Part shown: in pieces, positions 25,772 to 34,628 of the stretch
How positions within the stretch are numbered: the stretch's first letter is position 1
How the letters are laid out: every line of letters starts with the position of its first letter
Source: Deltaproteobacteria bacterium GWC2_55_46
GTDB taxonomy: Bacteria > Desulfobacterota > GWC2-55-46
Assembly (NCBI GenBank): GCA_001595385.3
Contig: LVEI03000001.1
Coordinates: forward strand, 2,075,501-2,139,500
DNA length: 64,000 bases
Direction of reading: 5' to 3'
Program-made: the position numbers and the translations under genes
Notes under the pieces: generated by a model
Told to the model about the DNA's origin: nothing
Seen by the model: only the letters and a program-made list of their open reading frames with translations
The model's database searches: none

Positions 25772-26447
25772 ATCTCTCCCTCAGCTCCTGCATCTTGAAC
25801 TCTCTTCTTACGGCAAGGAGCGCGAACTCTTCGAGGTCGCTTACGGTCTTTTTAAGGTTCCTGGAGGTTTCTTCGGCCTGCGTGCGTGCCGAGGTAAGCT
25901 CATCGAGAAGCCGCTTCCTGCCGTCAGAGTCCCTCCCTATGCAGAGGTAGCCAGAGGCGCCATCCCCGTCCTTTAACGCTATCGAGAACTCGAAAAAACG
26001 ATCGCTGCCGTCCTTGAGCCTTACTGGAAGCTCCAGGATGGAGCACGGGCGCGCCACCGACAGATCCTTTGTCAGGGCCGGTGTGAAGTCATACAATCTT
26101 TTCCCGACGACCTCGGCAGCGGCGTAGCCGGTCTGTTTAAGCGCGGCCTCGTTCGCGAAGAGTATCCGGCCGCGCCTGTCTATCTCAAGGAGCGGGTCAG
26201 GAAGGCGGTTAAAGAAGGCGTTCCGGGGCATGTTGCGCTCTCGGCCAAGGGTGGAAGAGGGCTCTCCTGTCTGGCGGGTGAAGACGCGCACGGCAGCCCA
26301 AGCGAGCGCCGAGACTGTAATCGAATAAACAGCGATAACGGCAGATAAGGGCGTGAGTCCGCCTTCGTAGAAGCGTAGCGCCAAAAGCGGCGCTACCGAT
26401 AGAACGAGGGCCGACGCCAGGGATATCGCGATCCATTGTGCGGACAT
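25722..26447 (-). CDS. Membrane PAS protein without kinase domain
   Basis: The 241-residue protein has two N-terminal membrane helices (about 5-25 and 33-57), then one PAS domain (about 75-185; PDPLLEIDRRGRILFANEAA). A coiled coil follows, and the C-terminal helix contains [13 protein letters not shown]. It has no catalytic domain. The downstream gene, overlapping by 50 bases, encodes a soluble PAS kinase. The pair looks like a membrane sensor split into two polypeptides. The same ending occurs at 13781-14962 and 41719-42480. Confidence 0.82.
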   Translation of the reverse strand: MSAQWIAISLASALVLSVAPLLALRFYEGGLTPLSAVIAVYSITVSALAWAAVRVFTRQTGEPSSTLGRERNMPRNAFFNRLPDPLLEIDRRGRILFANEAALKQTGYAAAEVVGKRLYDFTPALTKDLSVARPCSILELPVRLKDGSDRFFEFSIALKDGDGASGYLCIGRDSDGRKRLLDELTSARTQAEETSRNLKKTVSDLEEFALLAVRREFKMQELRERFVQLKEEHEIKREFPG

Positions 26448-26698
26448 CCGTGCCTTCTTCCGGGCTTACGTGACGCGGCGTCGAGATGTTGCCCTGTTAT
26501 TTTGCGATGTTGGGTGAATGGTCGAGGTGAGTCTCTGATGTGTAAACATATCTTTAACATTTCTCTTCTTAATAATCAAGCGGAAAGCTCTTTCGGTTAT
26601 AATCTATGTGAGGGGCAGGGCTCCTCAGGCGCAAAAAACTTTAAATGAACTGTTTTTTGTGCTAAAAGTGAATGACGCCAGACAAAGAGGAAGACAGG

Positions 26699-27604
26699 AT
26701 GTTTAAAAAGCTCAAGGCCGGCTTCGAGAGCCTCAAAGCCGGTCTCGCGAGGACCCATAACTCCATTATGGGGAGCGTAGAGGCGGCCTTTACCGGTAAG
26801 TCCAGGGAGGACATACTCGAAGCCCTCGAAGAATCGCTCATACTCGCCGATATCGGCGCGAAGGCGTCGGCGGAGATAGTCGACAACCTGAGGGAGAGGC
26901 TTGTTGGCAAGGACGAAGAGAAGCTAAAGGCCCTTCTCAAGGACTCGATATACGATATCCTGAAGCGCGTGGAGAAGCCTGTCGAGCTGACCTCCAGCCC
27001 GTTCGTCATCATGGTGCTCGGCGTGAACGGCGTCGGCAAGACGACCACCATCGGGAAGCTCGCAGCGAAGTACTCCGCAGAGGGCAAGTCAGTGATACTC
27101 GCCGCGGGAGATACATTCAGGGCCGCCGCCATAGAGCAGCTCGAAGGCTGGGGGGAGAGGGCCGGCTGCCCTGTCATAAGGCAGGCACAGGGCGGCGACC
27201 CAGGGGCTGTCGCGTACGACGCCATGAGGGCGGCCTCCGCGCGGCGGGCTGATATCGTACTTCTCGATACCGCCGGGAGGCTCCATACGAAGGTAAACCT
27301 GATGGAGGAGCTGAAGAAGGTGAGGAAGGTGGCCGGGAGGGAACTACCCGGGGCCCCTCATGAGAACCTCCTCGTGCTCGACGCCTCCACGGGGCAGAAC
27401 GCGCTCAGCCAGGCGAGGCTCTTTAACGAGGCGGTAGGGGTGACCGGCATAGCGCTTACGAAGCTCGACGGCACCGCGAAGGGCGGCATTATCGTGGCTA
27501 TAGCGAGGGAGCTGGGCATACCCATAAGGTACATCGGCGTCGGGGAGACCGTCGAGGACTTGAAGGAGTTCGACGCCAGGGAGTTCGTAGAGGCGCTTCT
27601 ATAG
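26699..27604 (+). CDS. ftsY: Signal recognition particle receptor FtsY
   Basis: This 301-residue GTPase docks SRP-ribosome complexes to the inner membrane. The short N-domain begins MFKKLKAGFESLKAGL, and the acidic A-domain of E. coli is missing, as is common. The G-domain shows GVNGVGKTTTIGKLA, the DTFRAAAIEQL insertion-box start, VLLDTAGR and LTKLDGTAKGG. The ATG at 26699 follows GAGGA. TATAAT at 26598-26603 could be a -10 element, but no -35 was found. The nitroreductase gene follows after 22 bases. Confidence 0.96.
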   Translation: MFKKLKAGFESLKAGLARTHNSIMGSVEAAFTGKSREDILEALEESLILADIGAKASAEIVDNLRERLVGKDEEKLKALLKDSIYDILKRVEKPVELTSSPFVIMVLGVNGVGKTTTIGKLAAKYSAEGKSVILAAGDTFRAAAIEQLEGWGERAGCPVIRQAQGGDPGAVAYDAMRAASARRADIVLLDTAGRLHTKVNLMEELKKVRKVAGRELPGAPHENLLVLDASTGQNALSQARLFNEAVGVTGIALTKLDGTAKGGIIVAIARELGIPIRYIGVGETVEDLKEFDAREFVEALL

Positions 27605-27626
27605 CACAGTGCCGGGAGAGGCGCGA

Positions 27627-28160
27627 TTGGACGAAAGGCTAAAGGTATTCTACGAGCTCTACGACAGGAGAAAGAGCGTAAGGGAGTTTGCTGAAAGGCC
27701 GGTCGAGGCCGCTTTGCTCGACAGGCTTCTTGTTGCGCTCAATAGGGCCCAGAGCGCGGCAAACCGCCAGCCCTGGCACTTTATCGTGCTCGGAAGCGTG
27801 GAGGAAAGGGGCAGGGTCAATGACATACTCACGAAAGAAGGCTTCAGGAAGGCCCCGCTCCTTATAGTGGCATGCGCCGACCCGGCCCAGGCCTGGACCA
27901 GGAAGACCGACAAGGTCAATTACTCCTGGGTTGACGTGACCATCGCGATAACCGAGATGATCGGGGCCGCGACAGCCGAGGGGCTCGGCGCCTGCTGGAT
28001 AGCCTCACTGGACGCCGTCGAGGTGAAGCGGAGGCTCGATATCCCGGACCAGATCGAGATAGTCGCGATAATAGCCATGGGCTATCCGAAAGAGGAGCTT
28101 AAGAAAGAGGAGAAGGCAAGAAAGCCTCTTGGGGAGATAATACATTATGGGAAGTGGTAA
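27627..28160 (+). CDS. Nitroreductase-family flavoprotein
   Basis: This 177-residue protein belongs to the FMN-binding nitroreductase family. Signatures are YDRRKSVREFAERPV with the conserved FMN-phosphate arginines, AQSAANRQPWHFIVLGS, and AEGLGACWIASLD near the C-terminus. The substrate cannot be deduced. The preferred start is TTG at 27627, because GGGAGAGG lies five bases before it. A GTG 18 bases upstream is also in frame but lies before that ribosome binding site. The PilZ gene start overlaps its end by 14 bases. Confidence 0.9.
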   Translation: MDERLKVFYELYDRRKSVREFAERPVEAALLDRLLVALNRAQSAANRQPWHFIVLGSVEERGRVNDILTKEGFRKAPLLIVACADPAQAWTRKTDKVNYSWVDVTIAITEMIGAATAEGLGACWIASLDAVEVKRRLDIPDQIEIVAIIAMGYPKEELKKEEKARKPLGEIIHYGKW

Positions 28161-28518
28161 AAAGCCGGAAGACCAGTACGTCCTGCTGAGGTCTGACAGG
28201 AGAAAGAACCTCAGAAAGCAGTTGCTTGTCCTGAAGATCAGGGGCGAGGACACACGCGGCGTTTTCTTCGGCTATGCCAAGACCATAAGCAGGGGAGGGA
28301 TGTTCATTGGCTCCGTGAACCCGCGGAAGGTGGGCGAAGAGTTCGACATCACTTTCAACCTGAGCGAGATAGGCAGGGAGATAAAATGCAGGTGCGTGGT
28401 GGTCTGGTCGAGGGAGTACGACTCGATGACCAAGCAGGAGCCTGGCATGGGGATAAAATTCATCGACCTGCCCGACGAGATACGGGAAGAGCTGGAGGAG
28501 TATATTAAAAAGAAATAG
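28147..28518 (+). CDS. PilZ-domain protein (probable cyclic di-GMP binder)
   Basis: The 123-residue protein is a single PilZ domain. The N-terminal switch contains RSDRRKNLRKQ (the RxxxR motif), and the second motif ISRGGMFIG replaces the usual D/NxSxxG block, keeping Ser and Gly. A VVWSRE segment and the end FIDLPDEIREELEEYI match the family. It probably binds cyclic di-GMP, with a GGDEF and an HD-GYP enzyme encoded elsewhere in this window. It is the last gene of the ftsY unit and is followed by a terminator. Confidence 0.87.
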   Translation: MGSGKKPEDQYVLLRSDRRKNLRKQLLVLKIRGEDTRGVFFGYAKTISRGGMFIGSVNPRKVGEEFDITFNLSEIGREIKCRCVVVWSREYDSMTKQEPGMGIKFIDLPDEIREELEEYIKKK

Positions 28519-28547
28519 ACACAGGGTCTTTTGATTCGATCCGGACA

Positions 28548-28586
28548 AGAAAAAGGCGGACAGCGTTTATGCTGCCCGCCTTTTTC
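28548..28586. terminator. Bidirectional terminator between PilZ gene and a small minus-strand gene
   Basis: GAAAAAGGCGG-a-CAGC pairs with GCTG-c-CCGCCTTTTTC around a six-base loop with one mismatch. A-run and T-run flanks let it end transcripts from both sides. It is 30 bases after the PilZ stop and 13 bases after the end of the small gene on the other strand. Confidence 0.85.
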
Positions 28587-28598
28587 TCTTTTTCGCGT

Positions 28599-28724
28599 TT
28601 ACTGGAGAACGCCTCCTATGACAGCCGGGGCCGCGGTGACATTCGGCCTTGTACCGCCGCCAAGCGAAGCGGCGAGTGTCAAGGCCAGCCCAAAGGCCAG
28701 GCCTCGGTGGATAGTACTGTCCAT
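28599..28724 (-). CDS. Small 41-residue membrane or exported peptide
   Basis: ATG at 28724 is preceded by GGAGGT at six bases, one of the best ribosome binding sites in the window. The 41 codons give a positively charged start (MDSTIHRG), a hydrophobic helix (LAFGLALTLAASLGGG) and a short polar/Ala-Gly end (NVTAAPAVIGGVLQ). The peptide could be a single-pass membrane peptide or a very small secreted one. A terminator follows within 15 bases. The codon pattern matches neighbouring genes. I do not recognise a family. Confidence 0.6.
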   Translation of the reverse strand: MDSTIHRGLAFGLALTLAASLGGGTRPNVTAAPAVIGGVLQ

Positions 28725-28928
28725 TTTTTTACCTCCGGGGTGTCTACAGGCGAGGCGGAGGTAAGGCGGAATAGACAGACGGAGCCGGGGAAGGATGGAG
28801 AGTGAATACGCGAGAATACGTGAACAGGCGTTAAGATCCGGGGCTTACTTCAACCTCTTTCTGGGTTTGCGATAATGGTAACCCCGCCGGTTCAAGCCTT
28901 CCGTGACTTTCGTCACAGAGCGTCCGGG

Positions 28929-30371
28929 TCAGCCCCGGACGCTCCAGGTAGTACCCTTAGCCGAGTCCTCAAGGAGGATGCCCTTCTCAAAGAGCTCTTT
29001 TCTTATGGCGTCGGCGCGGGCGAAGTCCTTGCCCTTCCTCGCCTCGTTACGCTCGGCTATGAGCCTTTCTATCTCTTCTGGCGGTACTGCGCTCCTGCTT
29101 TTTTTATCGTTGAAATATTCCTCAGGCTTTCGGTTGAAGACGCCGAGGAACCTGGATGCCTCCCTTATAACGGCAAGAGAGTTGGTCATCTCGTCCCATA
29201 CCCCCTTGCGCTCTCCTGTGGCCTTTGCCTCGTCCATCGCCTTATTCATCCGGGTGATCTCCTTGAAGATGTTCCCGATGACCTCGGCGGTATTGAAGTC
29301 GTCGTCCATGGGGCCGAACGCCTTGTCGAGCCTGTCCTCGACGCAGTTGACGCAGAGCTCGCCCGCAAGGGCCGCGGGGTACTCCTCGGCGGCGCGCTGA
29401 AGGGTCTTGTAGAACCTCTCTACCGCAGCCTCCGCGTCCTTAAGGGACTCTGCCGTATAGTCTATCGGAGAGCGGTAGTGGCTTGAAAGGAGGAATAGCC
29501 TTATCGCCTCGGCGGTGTGCTCTTTAAGAGCGTCCCTGATGTTCAGGATATTGCCCAGGGACTTGCTCATCTTCTCTTTCTCTATGTTGACGAAGCCGTT
29601 GTGGAGCCAGTACCTGACGTAGGGTGTTTTGCCTGTGGCGGCCTCGCTCTGCGCTATCTCGTTTTCGTGGTGCGGGAATATCAGGTCCTTTCCGCCTCCG
29701 TGGATATCGATAGTCTCGCCGAGCCATTCCATCACCATCGCGCTGCACTCTATGTGCCAGCCGGGCCTTCCGTTGCCCCAGGGGCTCTCCCACCATGGCT
29801 CCCCCGGCTTGCTCGCCTTCCAGAGGGCGAAGTCCAGCGGGTCCTGCTTCCTCTCGTCGACCTCTACTCTCGCCCCGGCCTCAAGCTCGTCTATGTTCTT
29901 GCCGGAGAGCTTGCCGTAGTCCTTTTTCTTCCTCACGGAGTAATAGACGTCGCCTTCGACGGCGTAAGCGTATCCGTTGTCCATGAGGGCCTTCGTGACC
30001 TCTATTATCTTGCCGATACTCTCGGTGGCCTTTGGCCTTAGGTCGGGAAGGCTCACGTTCAGGGCTGCCATATCATCGTCAAAGGCCTTTATATACCTCT
30101 CGGCGACCTCTTCGGATGTCGACCCTTCCTGGTTCGCTTTCCTGATTATCTTGTCGTCTACGTCCGTATAGTTGCGGGCGTATTTTACCTCGAAGCCCCT
30201 GTACCGGAGGTACTTCTGTATGACGTCGAATGAGACGGCGCTCCTGGCATGCCCTATGTGGCTCAAGTCGTAGACTGTCGGCCCGCAGACGTACATCGTG
30301 ACCTTTCCGGGCAGCGCTGTCTGGAACTCTTCCTTGGACTTTGTAAGAGAGTTGTATACCTTTATAGCCAT
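28929..30371 (-). CDS. cysS: Cysteinyl-tRNA synthetase
   Basis: The 480-residue class I enzyme begins [16 protein letters not shown]. It shows [10 protein letters not shown] with the zinc Cys, HIGHARSAV (HIGH motif), [19 protein letters not shown] and KMSKSLGN (KMSKS motif). The C-terminal anticodon-binding region ends with [12 protein letters not shown]. The chosen ATG gives the usual family N-terminus. Another ATG at 30389 overlaps the gltX stop as ATGA and would add six residues. A GC-rich inverted repeat (28918-28945) spans the stop codon, without a T-run. Confidence 0.95.
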   Translation of the reverse strand: MAIKVYNSLTKSKEEFQTALPGKVTMYVCGPTVYDLSHIGHARSAVSFDVIQKYLRYRGFEVKYARNYTDVDDKIIRKANQEGSTSEEVAERYIKAFDDDMAALNVSLPDLRPKATESIGKIIEVTKALMDNGYAYAVEGDVYYSVRKKKDYGKLSGKNIDELEAGARVEVDERKQDPLDFALWKASKPGEPWWESPWGNGRPGWHIECSAMVMEWLGETIDIHGGGKDLIFPHHENEIAQSEAATGKTPYVRYWLHNGFVNIEKEKMSKSLGNILNIRDALKEHTAEAIRLFLLSSHYRSPIDYTAESLKDAEAAVERFYKTLQRAAEEYPAALAGELCVNCVEDRLDKAFGPMDDDFNTAEVIGNIFKEITRMNKAMDEAKATGERKGVWDEMTNSLAVIREASRFLGVFNRKPEEYFNDKKSRSAVPPEEIERLIAERNEARKGKDFARADAIRKELFEKGILLEDSAKGTTWSVRG

Positions 30372-30385
30372 ATCTCCCCCCGGTC

Positions 30386-31756
30386 TCATTTTTCTGACTT
30401 CTTAAGCCTTCTTATCATTTCGTCCCTGCCGAGAAGCTTCATGACCCTGGCAAGCTCTATGCCCTCGTGTCTCCCGGTGAGGGCGAGCCTTATGGGCATC
30501 AGGAGCCTCCTGCCCTTCTCGCCGGTCGCGTTCTTTACAGCCTCTATTACCGACTTGCATGAGCCTTCGTCGAGGGAAGTAGCCCTTTCAAGCTCAGAGA
30601 GTAACGAGCTCAAGACCTTCCTGGCGTACTCTTCTGACAGCTCGGCTTGCTCGGCCTCTCCTATCCGTGGCCCGGTTGTGAAAGGCTCCAACAGGCCCTC
30701 AAGCTCTTTTAAGGTTGAGGCGTTGCCCTTGAGCGCGTCTATGAGCGCGGCGCTCCCGGCGCCAGGGCCCATCAGGGCGGCAAGGCCGTCTCCGCTTCTT
30801 TTCTGTATCGCCTCTTTATTGAAAGACTTGAGCCTGCCCTCGTCGAACGCGGAGGCGGACCTCGAAAGCTTATCCAAAGAGAAGAGATGCGACATCTCCT
30901 CAAGGCCGACGGCGCCAACACCAGGGTCCCAGCCGAGCCTGGCTACAGTGTTTATTACCGCCTCGGGCAGGTAGCCGCCGTCGCGGAGCCCCTTGACGGA
31001 GAATTCCCCGTGGCGCTTGCTCAAGGGCGTCCTGTCAGCGCCGAGCACCAGCGGCACGTGGCTGAACGCCGGGGTTTTTAATCCCATGGCCTCGAACAAG
31101 AGGAGCTGCCTCGGGGTGTTCGAGAGGTGGTCGTCCCCCCTTATTACGTGTGAGACCTCCATCATGGCGTCATCTATTACGACGGCGAAGTTATATGAGG
31201 CGACGCCGTCAGAGCCTATTATGACGAAGTCCCCGAAGGCGCTTGTGTCGAACTTCAATGGGCCGTGTACGAGGTCGGTGAAGGCGACCTCTTTCCGGGG
31301 GACCAGGAACCTGACTACAGAAGGCTCCACGGAAGGAGGATTGACGAGCTCCCTGCACCTGCCGTCATACCTTGAAGGCGCTCCGGCGGCCGCCTGAGCC
31401 GCCTTCAGCTCCTGAAGCCTATCTTTCGTGCAGTAGCACCGGTAAGCCTTGCCTTCGCCTATGAGCTGTTCGGCCTTGCCGCTGTAGATCGAAAGCCTCT
31501 CCGATTGCCTGTATGGGCCGTATCCTCCGCCTATGTCAGGGCCCTCGTCCCAGACGAGGCCGAGCCACTTGAGGTCGTCGCATATGGCCGCCTCAAAGCT
31601 GGAAAGCGAACGGGCGATATCCGTATCCTCGATCCTCAGTATGAAGCTGCCGCCGTGGCGGCGCGCGAAGAACCAGTTGAAGAGCGCTGTCCTCGCGTTC
31701 CCCAGATGGAGCGCGCCTGTGGGGCTTGGCGCGAACCTTGTCCGGACGGTCCTCAT
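30386..31756 (-). CDS. gltX: Glutamyl-tRNA synthetase
   Basis: This 456-residue class I synthetase begins MRTVRTRFAPSPTGALHLGN (HIGH-type motif). LRIEDTD follows, and later LSKRHGEFSV provides the KMSKS equivalent. The Cys cluster CYCTKDR near residue 100 is a zinc-site remnant. The ATG overlaps the ispF stop by one base (TGATG). A much longer open frame extends upstream through ispF in another frame but is a shadow. The C-terminal helical anticodon-binding domain is complete. Confidence 0.95.
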   Translation of the reverse strand: MRTVRTRFAPSPTGALHLGNARTALFNWFFARRHGGSFILRIEDTDIARSLSSFEAAICDDLKWLGLVWDEGPDIGGGYGPYRQSERLSIYSGKAEQLIGEGKAYRCYCTKDRLQELKAAQAAAGAPSRYDGRCRELVNPPSVEPSVVRFLVPRKEVAFTDLVHGPLKFDTSAFGDFVIIGSDGVASYNFAVVIDDAMMEVSHVIRGDDHLSNTPRQLLLFEAMGLKTPAFSHVPLVLGADRTPLSKRHGEFSVKGLRDGGYLPEAVINTVARLGWDPGVGAVGLEEMSHLFSLDKLSRSASAFDEGRLKSFNKEAIQKRSGDGLAALMGPGAGSAALIDALKGNASTLKELEGLLEPFTTGPRIGEAEQAELSEEYARKVLSSLLSELERATSLDEGSCKSVIEAVKNATGEKGRRLLMPIRLALTGRHEGIELARVMKLLGRDEMIRRLKKSEK

Positions 31757-32235
31757 CAACCCTCTTTCGCCGTGATCATCGCTACCGCGTAGGCGGCTAT
31801 GCCGTCGCCGCTCCCGGTGAAGCCAAGCCCTTCCTCTGTCTTTGCCTTGACGTTCACCTGTGCCTCGCCGCATTTGAGGACACGGGAGATATTCGAGACC
31901 ATGCCGGGGATAAACCCAAGCAGCTTCGGCGACTGGCAGACTATGGTGGAATCGAGGTTGCCTGTCTTGAACCCCTTGCCATCTATCAAGGAGGCGGTCC
32001 TGGCGAGGAGGTCGAGGCTTGAGGCGTCTTTCCACCTCTGGTCGGTCGGCGGGAAGTGCTTGCCTATGTCCCCCAGGCCAGCGGCGCCGATGAGGGCGTC
32101 TATTATGGCGTGCAGGAGCACGTCCGCGTCAGAGTGGCCGAGAAGCCCTTTTTCGAAAGGCACCACGACACCTCCCAGTATAAGGGGCCTGCCATCCACA
32201 AGCCTGTGTACGTCGTATCCGAAGCCTACTCTCAT
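31756..32235 (-). CDS. ispF: 2-C-methyl-D-erythritol 2,4-cyclodiphosphate synthase
   Basis: This 159-residue enzyme of the MEP isoprenoid pathway begins MRVGFGYDVHRLVDGRPLIL with the zinc ligands D and H of GYDVH. LGHSDADVLLHAIIDALIGA and the CDP-binding VNVKAKTEEGLGFTG end complete the signature. Its ATG overlaps the ispD stop as ATGA. A start ten codons upstream would overlap ispD more deeply and is not needed. Confidence 0.96.
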   Translation of the reverse strand: MRVGFGYDVHRLVDGRPLILGGVVVPFEKGLLGHSDADVLLHAIIDALIGAAGLGDIGKHFPPTDQRWKDASSLDLLARTASLIDGKGFKTGNLDSTIVCQSPKLLGFIPGMVSNISRVLKCGEAQVNVKAKTEEGLGFTGSGDGIAAYAVAMITAKEG

Positions 32236-32942
32236 TTGTTTGCCGTCCTGTATTTTAATATGCACTCGGCTATGGCCAGGTCTTCAGGGGTGGTTATCTT
32301 GATATTCTCGTAAGAGCCATGGACTACCCGCACCGGGTGGCCCGTCCGCTCTACAAGCGAGCTTTCGTCAGTGCCTGAAAACGCGCTCTCTCTGGCCTTT
32401 CTGAAGGCCTCTTTAAGGACCTGGCTTTTAAAGCCCTGAGGGGTCTGCGCCGACAGGAGGGATTCTCTTGCAAGTGTAGCCTTGACAAGACCGCCCGCAG
32501 CCTCTTTTATCGTGTCCTTTACAGGGACAGCCGCTATCGCGGCGCCGCTCTCAGAAGCGGCCTTGATGGTATCTTCTATGATATCCGTTGTGACAAGCGG
32601 CCTGGCGCCGTCGTGCACAAGTATGACTCCGAACTCGTCGCCGGCAGCGGCCAGGCCGTTTTCAACGGAGTCCTGCCGTTCGGCCCCGCCGGGGATTATA
32701 GCGGAGACCTTCCTGAAGCCGTAAGCCTCTACGATGGACCTTCTGCAGAACTCTTCATCTGACGGGGGTACGACTATGATCATGGAATCGATGGACGAAC
32801 GCTCGAACGCCTCTATCGTCCAGGCCAGCACCGGCCTGCCGAGGAGCATGAGGTAGTTTTTCTTAAGCGACCCCATCCTGCGCCCCATGCCAGCGGATGG
32901 TATTATGGCGAGCGTCTTTATCTTCTCCGGCGATACATTCAT
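32232..32942 (-). CDS. ispD: 2-C-methyl-D-erythritol 4-phosphate cytidylyltransferase
   Basis: This 236-residue enzyme transfers CMP to MEP. The nucleotide loop IIPSAGMGRRMG is followed by SLKKNYLMLLGRPVLAWTI. ILVHDGARPLVT and VPVKDTIKE contain conserved catalytic residues, and the end DENIKITTPEDL is represented by ENIKITTPEDLAIAE. It overlaps ispF and lies 101 bases after the PIN-TRAM gene. Confidence 0.95.
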   Translation of the reverse strand: MNVSPEKIKTLAIIPSAGMGRRMGSLKKNYLMLLGRPVLAWTIEAFERSSIDSMIIVVPPSDEEFCRRSIVEAYGFRKVSAIIPGGAERQDSVENGLAAAGDEFGVILVHDGARPLVTTDIIEDTIKAASESGAAIAAVPVKDTIKEAAGGLVKATLARESLLSAQTPQGFKSQVLKEAFRKARESAFSGTDESSLVERTGHPVRVVHGSYENIKITTPEDLAIAECILKYRTANK

Positions 32943-33043
32943 TCTTTCAGGCCTGGGAATATCGTTATGATCGGACAGTTTAATATTATTTCAATGACAT
33001 GAAAAGCGATTTTTGGGCTGGATGCGGTAAGCCGGGAGGGGTA

Positions 33044-34072
33044 TTACTGGTATACTGCCTTCTTCGATTCCTCCTTGACCTTCGAGAATATCATGCGCCC
33101 TCCGGTGGTCTGCAGCACGCTCGTTATCGCCACGTCTATGGTCTTGCCCACGAACTCGCGCCCGTTGTCTATTACGACCATGGTGCCGTCTTCGAGGTAG
33201 CCCACCCCCTGGCCGTGCTCCTTGCCTTCCTTCAGCACCAGGATGTGGAGGGCCTCCCCGGGAAGCACCACTGGCTTCATGGCCGTGGCGAGCTTGTTCA
33301 TGTTGAGGACCTTGACGCCGTGCAGCTCCGCCACCTTGTGGAGGTTGGCGTCATTCGTGAGTATCCTCGCAGCCGATTCCTTCGCCAGGGCAACGAGCTT
33401 TGAGTCGACCTCCTTTATATCCGGGAAGTCCTTGTCCGTTATCTCGACTACGGTCTTTTCGTTGGCCTGTATCTGCTTGAGGACGTCAAGGCCCCTTTTG
33501 CCGCGGGTCCTCTTTATGGCGTCAGGGGAGTCGGCTATATGCTGTAGCTCGCGCAGCACGAACTGCGGGACGATGATGGACGTGTCGATGAAGCCAGTTT
33601 CGCAGACCTCGGCTATCCTGCCGTCGATTATCACGCTCGTGTCAATCACAAGCGGAGAGGCCGACCTTGGCGCGGCCTCAGCGTTTCTGTGCTCGGTAAA
33701 TTGCTTCACCGTCTTGTGCCAGTCGAACTCGTCCCCCTTTTTCATCCCGACGCTGAGGCCCAGGTAGCCGACGATGATGTTGGTGACGAGATAGACCGCA
33801 AGCTCGACGTATCCGCTCTTGAACTTGAGCATCAGCGGATATGTGAGGAGGTTGGCGATGGTGAGGCCGAGGATAAGGCCGATGGCGCCGCCGAGGACGA
33901 TCCTTAACGGAGTCCTCCGGACGCGTTTTTCGAATATGAGGGCTAATACGGATATGAGGAGGCCGCTTGCGAGGCCGGCGAAGGCGAGGGTGTTGTCGAA
34001 TATGTGGAGTACTATAAGGTACCCGCTGGCAGCGGCGAATATCACCAGCAGGGAACGCATCAGAAGATACAC
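33044..34072 (-). CDS. Membrane PIN-TRAM domain protein (YacL-like)
   Basis: The 342-residue protein has four N-terminal membrane helices (about residues 5-110). A PIN domain (about 140-255) has the acidic residues in LVIDTSVIIDGR, VDSKLVALA and RILTNDANL, and a TRAM domain follows (about 265-330; VLPGEALHILVLKEGKEHGQGVGYL split by a turn). The architecture equals Bacillus YacL, also encoded next to ispD. A ribonuclease role is inferred from the PIN domain and the target is unknown. The GTG at 34072 follows GGAGG at seven bases. An ATG four codons later is too far from it. Confidence 0.92.
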   Translation of the reverse strand: MYLLMRSLLVIFAAASGYLIVLHIFDNTLAFAGLASGLLISVLALIFEKRVRRTPLRIVLGGAIGLILGLTIANLLTYPLMLKFKSGYVELAVYLVTNIIVGYLGLSVGMKKGDEFDWHKTVKQFTEHRNAEAAPRSASPLVIDTSVIIDGRIAEVCETGFIDTSIIVPQFVLRELQHIADSPDAIKRTRGKRGLDVLKQIQANEKTVVEITDKDFPDIKEVDSKLVALAKESAARILTNDANLHKVAELHGVKVLNMNKLATAMKPVVLPGEALHILVLKEGKEHGQGVGYLEDGTMVVIDNGREFVGKTIDVAITSVLQTTGGRMIFSKVKEESKKAVYQ

Positions 34073-34086
34073 CGGGGGACCTCCCT

Positions 34087-34593
34087 TCAGCGCTGCATCA
34101 AGCGGACAAGCTCTTCCTCGACCTTCTCCTCCCGGACGTTCCTGGCTATCGAGAGTTCTTTTACGAGGAGGTTCTTGGCGGTGTCCAGCATCCTGCGCTC
34201 GCCGAAGGAGAGTTCCTTGTCATACTTGAGGATGTAAAGGTCCCTCAGCACTCGCGCGACTTCCATGACGCAGCCGCTTTTGATCTTGTCCGTATACTCC
34301 CGGTATCTCCTGTTCCAGGTCTGGTTGTCAAGGCAGACGTCCGTGCGGTCCTTCAATATGTCGTATATCTTCGGGACCATCGACTTTTTAACGATCTTGC
34401 GGAGCCCTACTGTAGAGGCCGTATCGGTGGGGACCATTATGGTGGCTTCGGTGTCGAGGATCTTTATGATGTAGAAGTTCTTGTGTAACCCCGACACTTC
34501 CCTCGTCTCCACGCCCATTATCATGCCTACGCCATGGGCAGGATATACGGCGAGTTCGCCTGTTTTGAAGATGTCGGCAATGATTTTAGACAT
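34087..34593 (-). CDS. carD: CarD-family transcriptional regulator
   Basis: The 168-residue protein has an N-terminal RNA-polymerase-interacting Tudor-like domain (FKTGELAVYPAHGVGMIMGVE). A helical C-terminal DNA-binding domain (about 75-165; MEVARVLRDLYIL, KELSFGERRMLDTAKNLL) follows. CarD/CdnL stabilises open promoter complexes, notably at rRNA promoters. The ATG follows AAAGGA, and a consensus promoter lies just upstream. The order carD-PIN/TRAM-ispD-ispF-gltX-cysS combines features of the mycobacterial carD-ispDF-cysS and the Bacillus yacL-ispDF-gltX-cysS clusters. Confidence 0.95.
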   Translation of the reverse strand: MSKIIADIFKTGELAVYPAHGVGMIMGVETREVSGLHKNFYIIKILDTEATIMVPTDTASTVGLRKIVKKSMVPKIYDILKDRTDVCLDNQTWNRRYREYTDKIKSGCVMEVARVLRDLYILKYDKELSFGERRMLDTAKNLLVKELSIARNVREEKVEEELVRLMQR

Positions 34594-34628
34594 GAAGATC
34601 CTTTAGAGAGGGGAAAAAAGTATAACTT

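Noticed and set aside
30386-32035. Extended 549-codon version of gltX
   Set aside because: The extra 93 codons run through ispF in another frame; GltX starts at MRTVRTRFAPSPTG.
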